64,000 bases of DNA from Paenibacillus sp. SYP-B4298 (GCF_027627475.1 NZ_CP115484.1:5469001-5533000), one strand, 5' to 3'; positions 44,256-53,938 are shown, numbered from the stretch's first letter. Program-made: numbers and translations. The notes: a model not told the origin generated them from the letters alone.

Positions 44256-45119
44256 ATGTCGTATAATGCTCATTATCCTACCAATAGGGCATTAAAGCAG
44301 GAACGAATCTACATTCGTTATCAAGTATCTGAATGGCAGAACAGTTGGCCACTCCATACACATGATGGTTATGAGATTTATTTTTTTCTGCAGGGCAACG
44401 CCAACTTTGTGATTGGCAATGAAATCTACGTGTTGCAGCCGGGGGATATGCTGTTGTTCAGCGGCGATGTGCTCCATCGTCCTAATCCGGCGAAGGATCA
44501 GCCGTATATACGAAGCTATGTCAATTTTACAGCAGACTATATTCAGGAAATGGCAGGGGATGATCTTCATGTGAAGCTGTTGAATTTGTTTGCGCACCCT
44601 AACGGACTACTGCTGCGGTGGGATGAGCATAGCAAGGAGGAATTGGACAGTCATTTTGCCGCCATGTATAGCGAACGGGAAAAGGGGGCAGCCGGACATG
44701 AATTCATGCTGCAAAGCCTGATGGTTCAACTGCTGCTCAAAATATACCGCAAGTCCAAGGATGTCTACTCGCTGCTTACGGCTCCGGCACAATCACAGAA
44801 GGAATCCAATGTAAGCCGTATCCTGATGTATCTCAATCAGAACTACAGGAGCACGATTTCGCTGGAAGAGCTGTCCGCAGCGATGCATCTGAACAAATAT
44901 TATATGTGTCACTGCTTCAAGGAAGTAACAGGCATATCGATCAACAACTATGTTACCCGCAAACGGATCGATGAAGCGAAGAAGCTGCTCAAGCTCTCCG
45001 ATAAGTCCGTTGGGATGATGTCCGAACAGCTCGGATTCAGCAACCCGGTTCACTTCAGTCGGATGTTCAAGCAATATGCCGGCGTATCTCCTCAGATGTA
45101 TCGCAAGACGCATCGGTAA
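44256..45119 (+). CDS. AraC-family regulator with N-terminal cupin
   Basis: The product is 287 aa from ATG 44256, behind GGGAGGAGG. Residues 20-110 form a cupin sugar-binding domain with WPLHTHDGYEIYFFL and LQPGDMLLFSGDVLHRP. Residues 185-285 are the AraC domain with SLEELSAAMHLNKYYMCHCFK and VGMMSEQLGFSNPVHFSRMFK. It is a cytoplasmic sensor, so it reads the imported sugar rather than an outside signal. It is 27 bp upstream of the binding-protein gene and probably activates that operon. Confidence 0.92.
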   Translation: MSYNAHYPTNRALKQERIYIRYQVSEWQNSWPLHTHDGYEIYFFLQGNANFVIGNEIYVLQPGDMLLFSGDVLHRPNPAKDQPYIRSYVNFTADYIQEMAGDDLHVKLLNLFAHPNGLLLRWDEHSKEELDSHFAAMYSEREKGAAGHEFMLQSLMVQLLLKIYRKSKDVYSLLTAPAQSQKESNVSRILMYLNQNYRSTISLEELSAAMHLNKYYMCHCFKEVTGISINNYVTRKRIDEAKKLLKLSDKSVGMMSEQLGFSNPVHFSRMFKQYAGVSPQMYRKTHR

Positions 45120-45146
45120 TTCTAATGTTGAAGGAGCATGATCTCA

Positions 45147-46445
45147 ATGAGAAAAATTATTCCAACCCCAGTGCTTGCAGCAGTTCTCATCCTCTTGATG
45201 ATTTTCGTAACCGCTTGCGGCTCCAGTCCTGCCAAGCAGGAGTCAGCCTTAGGCTCGAAGGAGTCAGGCAAACAGGTTACGCTTGATTTTCTGTGGTTCT
45301 CCGACGGTGTGGAAGGCGATGTCATCAAGAAGCTGATCAAGGAATATGAAGGCGCCACACCGAATGTGAAAATCAATCTGATCGAGGTTGCATTCAAGGA
45401 TCTCAACACGAAGCTGAAAACGATGATCAGCGGTGGCAGCCCGCCAGCTCTAGCCAGAATGACCGACACAGGCGGCTTCGCCAAGCAAGCGCTTGATCTG
45501 ACACCTTATGTTGGCTCGGCGGAGGAATTCACAGGGCAATTCATGGATTCGATCCAGCCCTATTATGTAACGGATGGCAAGATTATTGCAGCACCGATGG
45601 ATGTGACAGCCAATGGGCTGCTCTATAACAAGACCTTGTTCGACAAGGCAGGCGTATCCGTGCCGACAGACCCGAACAATGTATGGACATGGGACGAATT
45701 CGAGGCATCGCTGCGTCAGGTAATGGATAAGGGCGGAGCTAAGTACGGTCTTGTATGGGACGTCACCCCTCACCGCTGGTCGACGCTGCTCTATCAGTTC
45801 GGCGGCAGCATGATTAGTGCAGACGGAACGAAGGCGGCAATCAACAGTGCGGAAGGCGTGCAAGCGCTCGATTACTTCAACAAGCTTCACAAGGACGGGA
45901 TTATGCCAGCATCGGTCTGGCTGGGCAGCGAGAACCCGAACAATCTGTTCCGTTCCGGTACAGTAGCGGCTCACCTGGCAGGCAACTGGATGCTGAGCAA
46001 TTACAAGGACATTACGGCTTTTGAGTGGGGCGTTGCTTATATGCCGAAGGGCAAGATTCGTTCCTCCGTTCCTGGCGGGAAGTATCTGATGGCGTTCCAG
46101 GGAAGCAAGGTGGAGAAGGAAGCGGCTGAATTTATCAAGTGGGCGACATCCAAGGACATTAATGGCCGTTACAATCAGGAATCGCTCTTTATTAGCCCGC
46201 GCAAGGACAATGATAAGCTCGATTATGCGTTCGGCAAGGAGATGTTCGAGGTGTTCGCTAATGAACTGGCCAATACCCCGCCACTTGCTGCTAACGACTG
46301 GTCGCGTCAGACGGTTATTCCTAAGTTCTCAACCGATCTGAAGGACAATATCGTAAGCGTGCTGTTCGACAAGAAAACCTCGCAGGAAGCGCTGGATGAG
46401 ACCGCTAAGCTGATCGACAAAGCGCTTGCCGATGCGGAGAAATAA
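45147..46445 (+). CDS. Sugar ABC transporter substrate-binding lipoprotein, family 1
   Basis: The product is 432 aa from ATG 45147, with AAGGAG 10 nt upstream. ATG 45138 abuts that site. The lipobox FVTAC gives Cys24. The standard-length MalE/UgpB-type fold differs from the longer LplA-type proteins of the other cassettes. With a GH88/GH105 enzyme in the same operon, the ligand may be an unsaturated uronic oligosaccharide from pectin or a similar polymer. The ligand is inferred from context. Confidence 0.92.
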   Translation: MRKIIPTPVLAAVLILLMIFVTACGSSPAKQESALGSKESGKQVTLDFLWFSDGVEGDVIKKLIKEYEGATPNVKINLIEVAFKDLNTKLKTMISGGSPPALARMTDTGGFAKQALDLTPYVGSAEEFTGQFMDSIQPYYVTDGKIIAAPMDVTANGLLYNKTLFDKAGVSVPTDPNNVWTWDEFEASLRQVMDKGGAKYGLVWDVTPHRWSTLLYQFGGSMISADGTKAAINSAEGVQALDYFNKLHKDGIMPASVWLGSENPNNLFRSGTVAAHLAGNWMLSNYKDITAFEWGVAYMPKGKIRSSVPGGKYLMAFQGSKVEKEAAEFIKWATSKDINGRYNQESLFISPRKDNDKLDYAFGKEMFEVFANELANTPPLAANDWSRQTVIPKFSTDLKDNIVSVLFDKKTSQEALDETAKLIDKALADAEK

Positions 46446-46588
46446 GCGTCCATCCGTGGCGTTAACAATGAAGAAGGGCAAGAGGATTGAATGAGGCAGG
46501 CATCGGGAGCGGGGCGTCCCAAGAAAGCTGGCACCCCGCTTCCTGTCGCCTCGCCACTAGCCCATAGCAACAGAAAGGAGAGGAAAGG

Positions 46589-47509
46589 GTGTCTCAGACT
46601 ATAACCAGCTCCAAGAGCAATCCACGTTCCTCGATGGGCAGGGACAGAATCAGACGCATGCTGGCGCCGTATCTGTTTCTTCTGCCCAATCTTGTCATCT
46701 TCACGACGTTTATTGCCATCCCGGCAGTTGTCGGATTTATCTACTCATTCTATGAGTATGACGGGCTTAATGAGATGGAGTTTCTGGGCTTACAGAATTA
46801 TATTGATGTGCTCGGCAATAGTGAGTTCTGGGCGGCTCTTGGCCGTTCCGGCCTGTATGCAGCCATAGTCGTACCTGGTATCTACGTACTGGCGCTCGGT
46901 ATTGCCTTGCTCCTGATTCGTGAGATCAGGTTGAAGGGGCTCTTCCGTGCCAGCATCTATTGGCCGACGATGATTTCTTATATTATCGTAGGCTTAACCT
47001 GGAAATGGATCTTCGGCGACACCTTCGGCATTTTGAATTATATGCTGACGTCGATCGGCCTGGAGCCGGTAGCCTGGCTAACCGATCCATTCTATGCGAA
47101 TCTGTCGGTTATCATTGCGACCTTATGGTCGAGGGTCGGGTTTTTCATGGTTATTTTCATTGCGGGTCTGCAATCGATCCCGGTTGATCTATACGAAGCG
47201 TCCAATCTGGACGGCGCATCGAAATGGCGGACCTTCTGGAGTATTACGTTGCCGATGCTGAAGCCGACCAGTGTGCTGGTGCTGATGGTATCATTGATCG
47301 ATGCTGTCAAGGCTTACCCGCTGATGTATGCACTGACAGGGGGCGGCCCGGGCAAGGAAACCACGTATGTGGTGCAATACATTTATGAGATCGGCTTCAC
47401 GAAGCAAGAGCTTGGTATGGCCAGCGCCATGTCCGTCATCCTGTTCGTCATTATCGGGGTGTTCTCGGCCTTGCAATTCCGTCTTGCCAAGGGAGGAGGC
47501 TCCGAATGA
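46589..47509 (+). CDS. Sugar ABC transporter permease, MalF/UgpA-type
   Basis: The product is 306 aa from GTG 46589, with GGAG 8 nt upstream. It has six membrane helices, the EAA loop YEASNLDGASKWRTFWSI and the ALTGGGPGKETTYVVQYIYE pattern typical of MalF-type permeases. It overlaps the next permease gene by 4 bp. No ATPase gene is in the operon. Confidence 0.93.
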   Translation: MSQTITSSKSNPRSSMGRDRIRRMLAPYLFLLPNLVIFTTFIAIPAVVGFIYSFYEYDGLNEMEFLGLQNYIDVLGNSEFWAALGRSGLYAAIVVPGIYVLALGIALLLIREIRLKGLFRASIYWPTMISYIIVGLTWKWIFGDTFGILNYMLTSIGLEPVAWLTDPFYANLSVIIATLWSRVGFFMVIFIAGLQSIPVDLYEASNLDGASKWRTFWSITLPMLKPTSVLVLMVSLIDAVKAYPLMYALTGGGPGKETTYVVQYIYEIGFTKQELGMASAMSVILFVIIGVFSALQFRLAKGGGSE

Positions 47510-48321
47510 GCAAAGCAAAGCTAGGTACTTATGCATTACTGGTGTTGCTGTCGCTGGTATGGTTATTTCCAGTGCTATGGACGGTGCTGTCCTCCTTCAA
47601 AAATAATACGGAGCTGTACAGCTTTCCGCCGGCCTTTCTGCCCGAAGTATTCTCGCTGGAGCATTTCGTGACAGCCTTTGAAAAGGGCAACTTCGGCACC
47701 TACTTCATGAACAGCACGATCGTAACGGTCGTATCCACACTGCTGCTGCTGCTGATTAATACGATGGCCGGGTTTGCTCTGGCGAAATACCGCTTCAAGG
47801 GGGATACGCTATTTCTGATCGGCTTTATCTCCACGCTGATGATTCCGCTTGAAGTCATTATGATTCCGATCTTCAAGGTCATCTCCTCGCTCGGTCTGTA
47901 CAACAGCCTGCTGGGTATCATCATTCCGCCGGCTGCCACGCCAACCGGAGTGTTCCTGGTCCGCCAGTATTTGCTGTCTGTACCGGATGACCTGCTCGAG
48001 GCGGCACGGATCGACGGAGCGGGCGAATGGAAAATCTTCTGGCGTGTCGTGTTGCCGATTGCGAAGCCGATCATTGCCGTATTGGCCATCTTCTCCTTCA
48101 TGTGGCGTTGGGACGACTTCCTGTGGCCGCTCATTGTCATCAGTGATCCGTCCAAATATACGCTTCAACTGGCGCTGTCCAACTTTATTGGTGAATACAA
48201 TGTCGACTGGGGCAGCTTGCTGGCGATGTCCACCATTACGATGATTCCTGTGCTCGTGGTCTTCCTTATCTTCCAACGCCACTTCGTACAAGGTATCGCA
48301 ACATCAGGGATGAAGGGATGA
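47506..48321 (+). CDS. Sugar ABC transporter permease, MalG/UgpE-type
   Basis: The product is 271 aa with six membrane helices, the EAA loop LEAARIDGAGEWKIFWRV and the ending FQRHFVQGIATSGMKG of MalG-type permeases. Four-base ATGA overlaps at both ends couple it to the first permease and to the large protein downstream. It forms the import channel with the preceding product. Confidence 0.93.
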   Translation: MSKAKLGTYALLVLLSLVWLFPVLWTVLSSFKNNTELYSFPPAFLPEVFSLEHFVTAFEKGNFGTYFMNSTIVTVVSTLLLLLINTMAGFALAKYRFKGDTLFLIGFISTLMIPLEVIMIPIFKVISSLGLYNSLLGIIIPPAATPTGVFLVRQYLLSVPDDLLEAARIDGAGEWKIFWRVVLPIAKPIIAVLAIFSFMWRWDDFLWPLIVISDPSKYTLQLALSNFIGEYNVDWGSLLAMSTITMIPVLVVFLIFQRHFVQGIATSGMKG

Positions 48322-50876
48322 TAACTACAATGACGACGAGCACCAGCAAAGGCAACTGTCTTGTCTATACACCGTTGCAGCTTCGGCACCAGGTCATTAA
48401 CCGCTGGCTGATCAGCGATATTCTGACCCGCAGTGTGCGCTTCGAGCCGATGACGATGGAAGGGGATATTAACGATTGGCTGATCAAGGGCTTCTCGATT
48501 CATGAGAACCCATGCCGCAAGGAGTTTGTGGCGGACAGGCGGGCTGCTGCTCCCGAGCTGCCCGCTAACACCCGGCCATTGCCAGGAGAACGGATTGCGC
48601 GCTGGGAGAGCGAAGCGTCCTGGGACGTCTACTTTCCGTGGGGCAACTCGCGCGTGGAGAAATCCGGCTTCTACTATGTTCCGACCCACATGCTCCGGTA
48701 TGCGTCCACGGTGGTCACAAGCCCTGTAGCGCATACAGCGGTATTCCATCTGAAGACCTGTGGCAGCGTGGCGCTGTGGGTGAATGGTCGCCTGGTGAGT
48801 GATTTCACCCCGTTCACTCGCAACATCGAACAGCAGACACAGATTGAGATTGAGCTTGCAGCGGGTGATAATCATTTCTTCGTCTGTCACGAGGACCTGG
48901 CAGAGCGAGATACGCTGTACCACTATACGCTCGAATATACTGGCCCGGAGCAGCTAGAGATCTGCCTGCCGCTTGCTGATCAGGCGACGGCAGATGAGGT
49001 GCTGGCTATGGAGCGCGCGCTGGAGGGGGCTTGCTTCCCTCAGGACAGTGTAACGGACGAGCAGGTTGTGTTGCATTTTGCCGAGCCGTTCAGCAGCCGT
49101 ATGGCGTTCGATGTGGTGTACAGCAGCTTTTTTGACGGACAGTACACGCTGAATCGTGAGCTGGAGGCGGGGCAGCGCGAGCTGGTGCTTGGACATACCG
49201 ATCATTTCGGCGTCGATTACAAATACTTTGACCTGACCGTTCGTGCGGGCGACGTTACTGTCGGCAAACGGTTCGGCATCGAGGTGCATAACAGCCGCTT
49301 CCAGCCTGCCGATAGTGCGGCGTTGACGGTAGCGGAGCGCAAGCAGATCGCACTGCAATGTGTAGCCGAGCTGGGCATCCCGAACATTCATACGGCGATT
49401 GCCAAGCTGAAGACAGGCGGCTCGCCGGCAGTGTCGCAGCAGATGATTCGGGATGGTCTTGTGGGCATCCGCGAGCGCAGAGATTGCGCGGACTTTTACC
49501 TTATTACTCTATTCCGACTATGGCGTGATTACCGCGATAGCGGGCTGCTGGATGAAGCCTTCTGGGCGGAGGTTAAGGAGACGATTCTCGGCTTCCGGTA
49601 CTGGATTGACGAGCCTGGCGATGATGTTATGTGGTTCTTCAGCGAGAATCATGCGCTGTTGTTCCATAGCTGCCAGTTGCTGGCGGGACAACTGTTCCCG
49701 GGCGACGTGTTCACGAACAGTGGCGAGACGGGGGCTCAAAGACAGGAGAAGGCTGAGCGTCAACTGATCGATTGGTTTGAGCGCTTCCTCGCAGAGGGCT
49801 TGGCCGAATGGAATTCCAATGCGTATATCCCGATTGACTTCCTGGGGCTCATCCAGCTCTATGACTTGGCAGAGCTGCCTGTGCTGCGCCAGCGGGCGAA
49901 GGAAGCCATGGACCTGCTGTATGCCTATATGACGGCTGAAGCGCATGAGGGCTATCTGACCTCGACGTTTGGCCGCAGCTATGAGAAGGAGCTGATCGGC
50001 AATCAGGCTGCCGGGACGACCTCGCTGCTGTGGGCCGGCTATGGGGTAGGCAATGTCAATAGCACCAGCTTCAATGTCTCCGTCTATCTGTCGGAGTATG
50101 CACCGCCAGCGGAATATGGCGAACGCACCAAGCTTCGTCCAGAGGAGGAGCTGGAGTTCCGGCTGGAGCAGGGCAAGGACGGATATGCCAAGCTTATGCA
50201 TTACCGGACGAGCACCTATGCGATGTCCAGCATCGCTGATTTTCGTCCTGGCCTGAAGGGGTATCAGGAGCATGTGCTTCATCTGGCCTTTTCTCCAGTA
50301 GCGCAAGTGTGGGTCAATCATCCGGGTGAGTTATTCGCCCATGGAGCGGGGCGTCCGTGCTTCTGGGCAGGCAACGGCTGTCTGCCGAAGGTCGGGCAAT
50401 ATAAGGGGCTGGGTGTTCTGTTATTCCAGGTGGATGAGCAGCATGATGCGGGTTACACCCATGCGTACTTCCCGACCTATGCCTTCGAGCGTGTAGAACG
50501 CAAGGACTCCTGGGTATTCGCGGAACGCGAAGGCGGCTATGTCGCTCTCTATGCGGCGAACGGGCTGACGTTCACAGAGGAAGGCGTGAACAAGGGGCGT
50601 GAGCTGGTATCAGCGGGAAGACAGAATGTATGGCTGATCCGGGCGGCTGACCGCCACGAGTTCAGCTCATTGGAGCAATATATGGACAGTATGCTCGGTA
50701 TGGCGTCCGACATCTCATCCGAGTCCTTGCAGGTACGGGTGAACGACCCGTTGCTAGGAGAGGTACGCTTCGGCTGGGAGGAGCCTCTGACGGTGAACGG
50801 GGAGCTGGTTCAGATCAAGGATTGCGGAGTAGAGGGCAGCCTGGTGCGTCAGGTGAGACAGGGCAGCCAGGTATAG
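48318..50876 (+). CDS. Large protein of unknown class in a glycuronide-use operon, possibly an alpha/alpha-toroid enzyme
   Basis: The product is 852 aa with no signal peptide or membrane helix, so it acts in the cytoplasm. Residues ~30-330 are beta-rich and include a jelly-roll-like part (ALWVNGRLVSDFTPF). Residues ~340-600 are helical with repeated aromatic patterns, notably WFFSENHALLFHSCQLLAGQLFP and LTSTFGRSYEKEL. Residues ~600-850 are again beta-rich. Beta-sandwich plus alpha/alpha-toroid plus beta-sheet is the layout of several polysaccharide lyases and glycoside hydrolases. I do not recognise the family. It is coupled to the permease gene and followed by a GH88/GH105 gene, so it probably acts on the imported oligosaccharide. 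Confidence 0.75.
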   Translation: MITTMTTSTSKGNCLVYTPLQLRHQVINRWLISDILTRSVRFEPMTMEGDINDWLIKGFSIHENPCRKEFVADRRAAAPELPANTRPLPGERIARWESEASWDVYFPWGNSRVEKSGFYYVPTHMLRYASTVVTSPVAHTAVFHLKTCGSVALWVNGRLVSDFTPFTRNIEQQTQIEIELAAGDNHFFVCHEDLAERDTLYHYTLEYTGPEQLEICLPLADQATADEVLAMERALEGACFPQDSVTDEQVVLHFAEPFSSRMAFDVVYSSFFDGQYTLNRELEAGQRELVLGHTDHFGVDYKYFDLTVRAGDVTVGKRFGIEVHNSRFQPADSAALTVAERKQIALQCVAELGIPNIHTAIAKLKTGGSPAVSQQMIRDGLVGIRERRDCADFYLITLFRLWRDYRDSGLLDEAFWAEVKETILGFRYWIDEPGDDVMWFFSENHALLFHSCQLLAGQLFPGDVFTNSGETGAQRQEKAERQLIDWFERFLAEGLAEWNSNAYIPIDFLGLIQLYDLAELPVLRQRAKEAMDLLYAYMTAEAHEGYLTSTFGRSYEKELIGNQAAGTTSLLWAGYGVGNVNSTSFNVSVYLSEYAPPAEYGERTKLRPEEELEFRLEQGKDGYAKLMHYRTSTYAMSSIADFRPGLKGYQEHVLHLAFSPVAQVWVNHPGELFAHGAGRPCFWAGNGCLPKVGQYKGLGVLLFQVDEQHDAGYTHAYFPTYAFERVERKDSWVFAEREGGYVALYAANGLTFTEEGVNKGRELVSAGRQNVWLIRAADRHEFSSLEQYMDSMLGMASDISSESLQVRVNDPLLGEVRFGWEEPLTVNGELVQIKDCGVEGSLVRQVRQGSQV

Positions 50877-50900
50877 ATAGGGGAAGGAAAGGAGGATGGC

Positions 50901-51986
50901 TTGAAATTGAAAGCAGACACGATAACAGAGGCGATAGAGCGTGTATCCCATGCGATGAAATCGATGAAAAACGAGGGGATGGATGAGATCTATCCGGTTG
51001 GACTGATTGATATTCATCTATGGGAGTGGCCGCAGGGCGTTGGCTTGTATGGGATGTACCAGTATTACCAGGAGACGAAGGATGAGGGAACGCTGCAATT
51101 TTTGCAGGAATGGTTCGATGCGAGGATTAGCGAAGGGCTGCCGGAGAAGAATGTCAATACATGCTCTCCGCTGCTGACGCTCATCTCGCTGAGCGAGTTG
51201 ACGGGCAATCCCGAGTATATCCGCATCTGCGACGAGTGGAGCCGCTGGATTATGGACCCGGAGAACGGACTGATTCGCACTGGGGATCATGCGTTCCAGC
51301 ATATGATTACAGGCGATCCGAATGACGGGCAGATTCTGATTGATACATTGTTTATGACGGTGCTGTTCCTGGCACGGGCGGGCGTCTACTTCGGTCGGCC
51401 GGACTACGTCGAAGAAGCGAAAAAGCAATTCTTGATTCATATCAAATATTTATTTGACCGCCCTACAGGCTTGTTCTTCCATGGCTGGGACTTCAACGGG
51501 AGGCATAATTACGGCATGGTGCGCTGGGGACGCGGCAACGGCTGGTATACATGCGGCATCGTCGATTTTCTGGATATGGTAGAGCTGGAGAGGGGCATCA
51601 AGGACTATCTGCTCGACACGATGCGGAGCCAGGTTCAGGCATTGGCTGAGCTGCAGGCAGAGGATGGCATGTGGCATACGGTGCTGGATGACCCGACCTC
51701 TTATGTGGAGACCTCCTGTGCTGCGGCCTTCGGCTATGGCATCCTGAAGGCGGTACGCAGAGGCTATCTGGACCCGGCCTATCTGACAGTCGGCCAGAAG
51801 GCGCTGCAGGCCGTGCTGGAGCAGATCGATGTGAATGGTGTGGTGCAGCAGGTATCCTACGGAACGCCTGTGGGGCAGGATGCACAATTCTACAAGGACA
51901 TCCCGATCTCTCCGATGACCTATGGTCAAGCGCTGACATTGCTCATATTAATTGAAGGGCTTCGTCATGCCCGGCAGCCCGTCTAA
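50901..51986 (+). CDS. Unsaturated glycuronyl hydrolase, GH88/GH105 family (YteR-like)
   Basis: The product is 361 aa from TTG 50901, directly after AAAGGAGG. It is an alpha/alpha-barrel family with GQILIDTLFMTVLFLARAG carrying the catalytic Asp, HGWDFNGRHN and WGRGNGWYTCGIVDFL. These enzymes hydrate the double bond of unsaturated uronic sugars left by polysaccharide lyases, freeing the rest of the oligosaccharide. No signal peptide is present, so the substrate is the imported oligosaccharide. It closes the fourth operon and defines it as a glycuronide-use locus. Confidence 0.9.
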   Translation: MKLKADTITEAIERVSHAMKSMKNEGMDEIYPVGLIDIHLWEWPQGVGLYGMYQYYQETKDEGTLQFLQEWFDARISEGLPEKNVNTCSPLLTLISLSELTGNPEYIRICDEWSRWIMDPENGLIRTGDHAFQHMITGDPNDGQILIDTLFMTVLFLARAGVYFGRPDYVEEAKKQFLIHIKYLFDRPTGLFFHGWDFNGRHNYGMVRWGRGNGWYTCGIVDFLDMVELERGIKDYLLDTMRSQVQALAELQAEDGMWHTVLDDPTSYVETSCAAAFGYGILKAVRRGYLDPAYLTVGQKALQAVLEQIDVNGVVQQVSYGTPVGQDAQFYKDIPISPMTYGQALTLLILIEGLRHARQPV

Positions 51987-52044
51987 GACGGGGGGATGAC
52001 GGCGGGGGCTGGCCAGAAAGCCCCTTTCCCAAGTGTTTTAACCC

Positions 52045-52096
52045 AAGCTAAACCCCTAAGAATGTTGAATGTACAGCAATCTTGGGGGGTTGGCTT
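52045..52096 (+). terminator. Terminator of the fourth sugar operon
   Basis: Arms 52045-52061 and 52080-52096 form a 17-bp stem with three G-U pairs. It is followed by TATTGTTTAT and lies 58 bp after the hydrolase stop. Confidence 0.75.
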
Positions 52097-52161
52097 TATT
52101 GTTTATCAGGCTTAACCCTGACTTTTCGGATAGCTCCCTATTGTTTCGGGTGTATATTGAA

Positions 52162-52764
52162 CTATGGGATTGAATGATAGATTTTGATGGTGGTTACTTT
52201 CCCGTCTTGCATCTCAAATGTCATGGTATTAAATTGATCTGGGTTACTTCTCTCATAATTGGCCTGATTCGGATCTTCATCGTTGACTCTTAAATCGGAA
52301 TAAACTTCTTGCAATTTCTGTACGGAGTCGCCTACTTCAATTCCATCTGGAGTTGCGAACCCGCTCTTAGACGCAATCATCGTCATGATCCAGAACGATT
52401 GCTTGTTTCCTTTTGGGGAGAACAGCTCTAATTCAAGTCCATCGTAGGTCAGCTTTTTGAGTAGGCTTCCGGTGTGGGTGTCAAATTTCATTTCTTCGAC
52501 ACTTTCGCTTAGAGGAGTGCCCAGAATACGGGTCAGATCAGCTTGATCGTCCCAATCATGTAGGGCAATTTGTTGATCGCCAATCTTAAAGGCGAATTCG
52601 TTAGGGGGATTCTGGTCGTCCGGAGTTTCTGTGATTTCAGTTTGAGCTTGCTCAGTAACATTGGAATTGTTGTTCGTGGTGACGGGCTGCTCTGTGGGCG
52701 GATTATTGCAGCCCAGAATGATGAGGAGACAGATGAAAGCAGGAATACGCCATAGTAGCCTCAA
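52162..52764 (-). CDS. Lipoprotein of unknown function
   Basis: The product is 200 aa from TTG 52764, with AGGAG 9 nt upstream. The short signal with lipobox IILGC gives Cys19. A Thr/Asn/Gln-rich linker (20-55) precedes a beta-rich domain with KIGDQQIALHDWDD and GIEVGDSVQKLQEVY. The latter recalls the SmpA/BamE-like or DUF-type repeats of Gram-positive lipoproteins. I cannot name the family. It is a single gene on the minus strand. Confidence 0.7.
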   Translation of the reverse strand: MRLLWRIPAFICLLIILGCNNPPTEQPVTTNNNSNVTEQAQTEITETPDDQNPPNEFAFKIGDQQIALHDWDDQADLTRILGTPLSESVEEMKFDTHTGSLLKKLTYDGLELELFSPKGNKQSFWIMTMIASKSGFATPDGIEVGDSVQKLQEVYSDLRVNDEDPNQANYERSNPDQFNTMTFEMQDGKVTTIKIYHSIP

Positions 52765-52928
52765 AATAACTCACTCCTATTCATTACCAAGGAAGGTGAC
52801 CGATCCGGGCAGTTCGAGGACAAGTGATGAAGGAGTAACGGTGTCAGGAAATCGATGGGGCTGACTAATCACGTCGACTTGACTTGTCATCAGCCACTCC
52901 CCTCAATTCCTTGCCGCCATCGTTCGAA

Positions 52929-53363
52929 TTAATCAAATTTCTTGCGCAATTGCTCGAACCCGGCCTTGGACAAGCCATCCTCCGCATCACTGCGGAAGGC
53001 CATGCCGAACTTGCTGTCTACGTTGATCACGATCATCTCCACATCGGCATCTCCCTTGAGCAGTACGGCGTCCATCTTGTCGCCTTTCTCTTCATAGTTG
53101 ATGCTCTTGACTACCTTTGGATTCGGAAATGTATTCGTTGCTTCGTCACCATTCGCCTCGGATGCTTTCAGTCCGAGCTCGAACAACGGTTTCATTTCCT
53201 CATGCACATTGTTCTCCACGAATTTCTTGCGTGCTTCCTGATCGCTGCCGTTCACAAATACATGGACATAATCGAGAGCGAGCTGCTCGCTTGCGCTTGT
53301 CTTGCCGCCACAACCTGTCAGAACGAGGGCAACCATCAGCATAATCATGATGCTCTTCTTCAA
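52929..53363 (-). CDS. Small lipoprotein, tandem paralogue A
   Basis: The product is 144 aa from TTG 53363, behind GGGGGAG. The frame is open to 53396 but without a ribosome site. The lipobox VLTGC gives Cys18. The mature domain has ASEQLALDYVHVFVNG, EARKKFVENNVHEE and ends SKAGFEQLRKKFD. The same pattern recurs in the neighbour at 53471-53938, so the two arose by duplication. Function unknown; exposed on the outer face of the membrane. Confidence 0.75.
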   Translation of the reverse strand: MKKSIMIMLMVALVLTGCGGKTSASEQLALDYVHVFVNGSDQEARKKFVENNVHEEMKPLFELGLKASEANGDEATNTFPNPKVVKSINYEEKGDKMDAVLLKGDADVEMIVINVDSKFGMAFRSDAEDGLSKAGFEQLRKKFD

Positions 53364-53470
53364 GATAACTCCCCCAAATGGATTATATATGGTCATCAGG
53401 CCATTCCAACATTATCTCTTAAAATCCACATTTTGTCTACGCAACTAAAAATCCTGAGTTGCTCCTTGTA

Positions 53471-53938
53471 TTATTCAAATTCCCGCTTGAGGGGCTCAAA
53501 GCCTGCGATGGACAGCATCGAGCCGCTATAATTATCAAAGCCGAGCGCCGTCTTGCCCTCGATGATCAGCACGATAACCTCCTTGCCACTGTCTCCCTTG
53601 AGCCATACCGCTACACCGTTTGCCTCGCTCTGCACATCAGTAATGCTCTTATATACTTGAGGGTTGGACAGCGGCAAAGCCTTAATCGGCCCATCTGGCA
53701 TCTGAGTTTCGGCAGTATAGAGTGGTTGGTATTCCTCGTGAATATGTTCCTTCACATAGGCCGCGCGCGCTTCCTCCGATGGCTCGTTCAAAAATTGCTG
53801 TACATAATTCATAGCGAGCTGCTCGTTGCTGTCTAGCGAATTACCTTCTGTATCGTCTGCGCCTGCAGGGCTATTGCTGCAGGCCGCCAGCAACAGCAGG
53901 AGCATAAGCAGGGTAGGTACGAACGTCAATTTTCTCAT
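53471..53938 (-). CDS. Small lipoprotein, tandem paralogue B
   Basis: The product is 155 aa from ATG 53938, behind AGGAG. The lipobox LLAAC gives Cys20. It aligns by eye with paralogue A: NEQLAMNYVQQFLNE, EARAAYVKEHIHEEYQPL, NPQVYKSI, LKGDSGKEVIVLI and IAGFEPLKREFE. A 107-bp gap separates the two genes and both read minus, so they may be co-transcribed. Function unknown. Confidence 0.75.
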   Translation of the reverse strand: MRKLTFVPTLLMLLLLLAACSNSPAGADDTEGNSLDSNEQLAMNYVQQFLNEPSEEARAAYVKEHIHEEYQPLYTAETQMPDGPIKALPLSNPQVYKSITDVQSEANGVAVWLKGDSGKEVIVLIIEGKTALGFDNYSGSMLSIAGFEPLKREFE

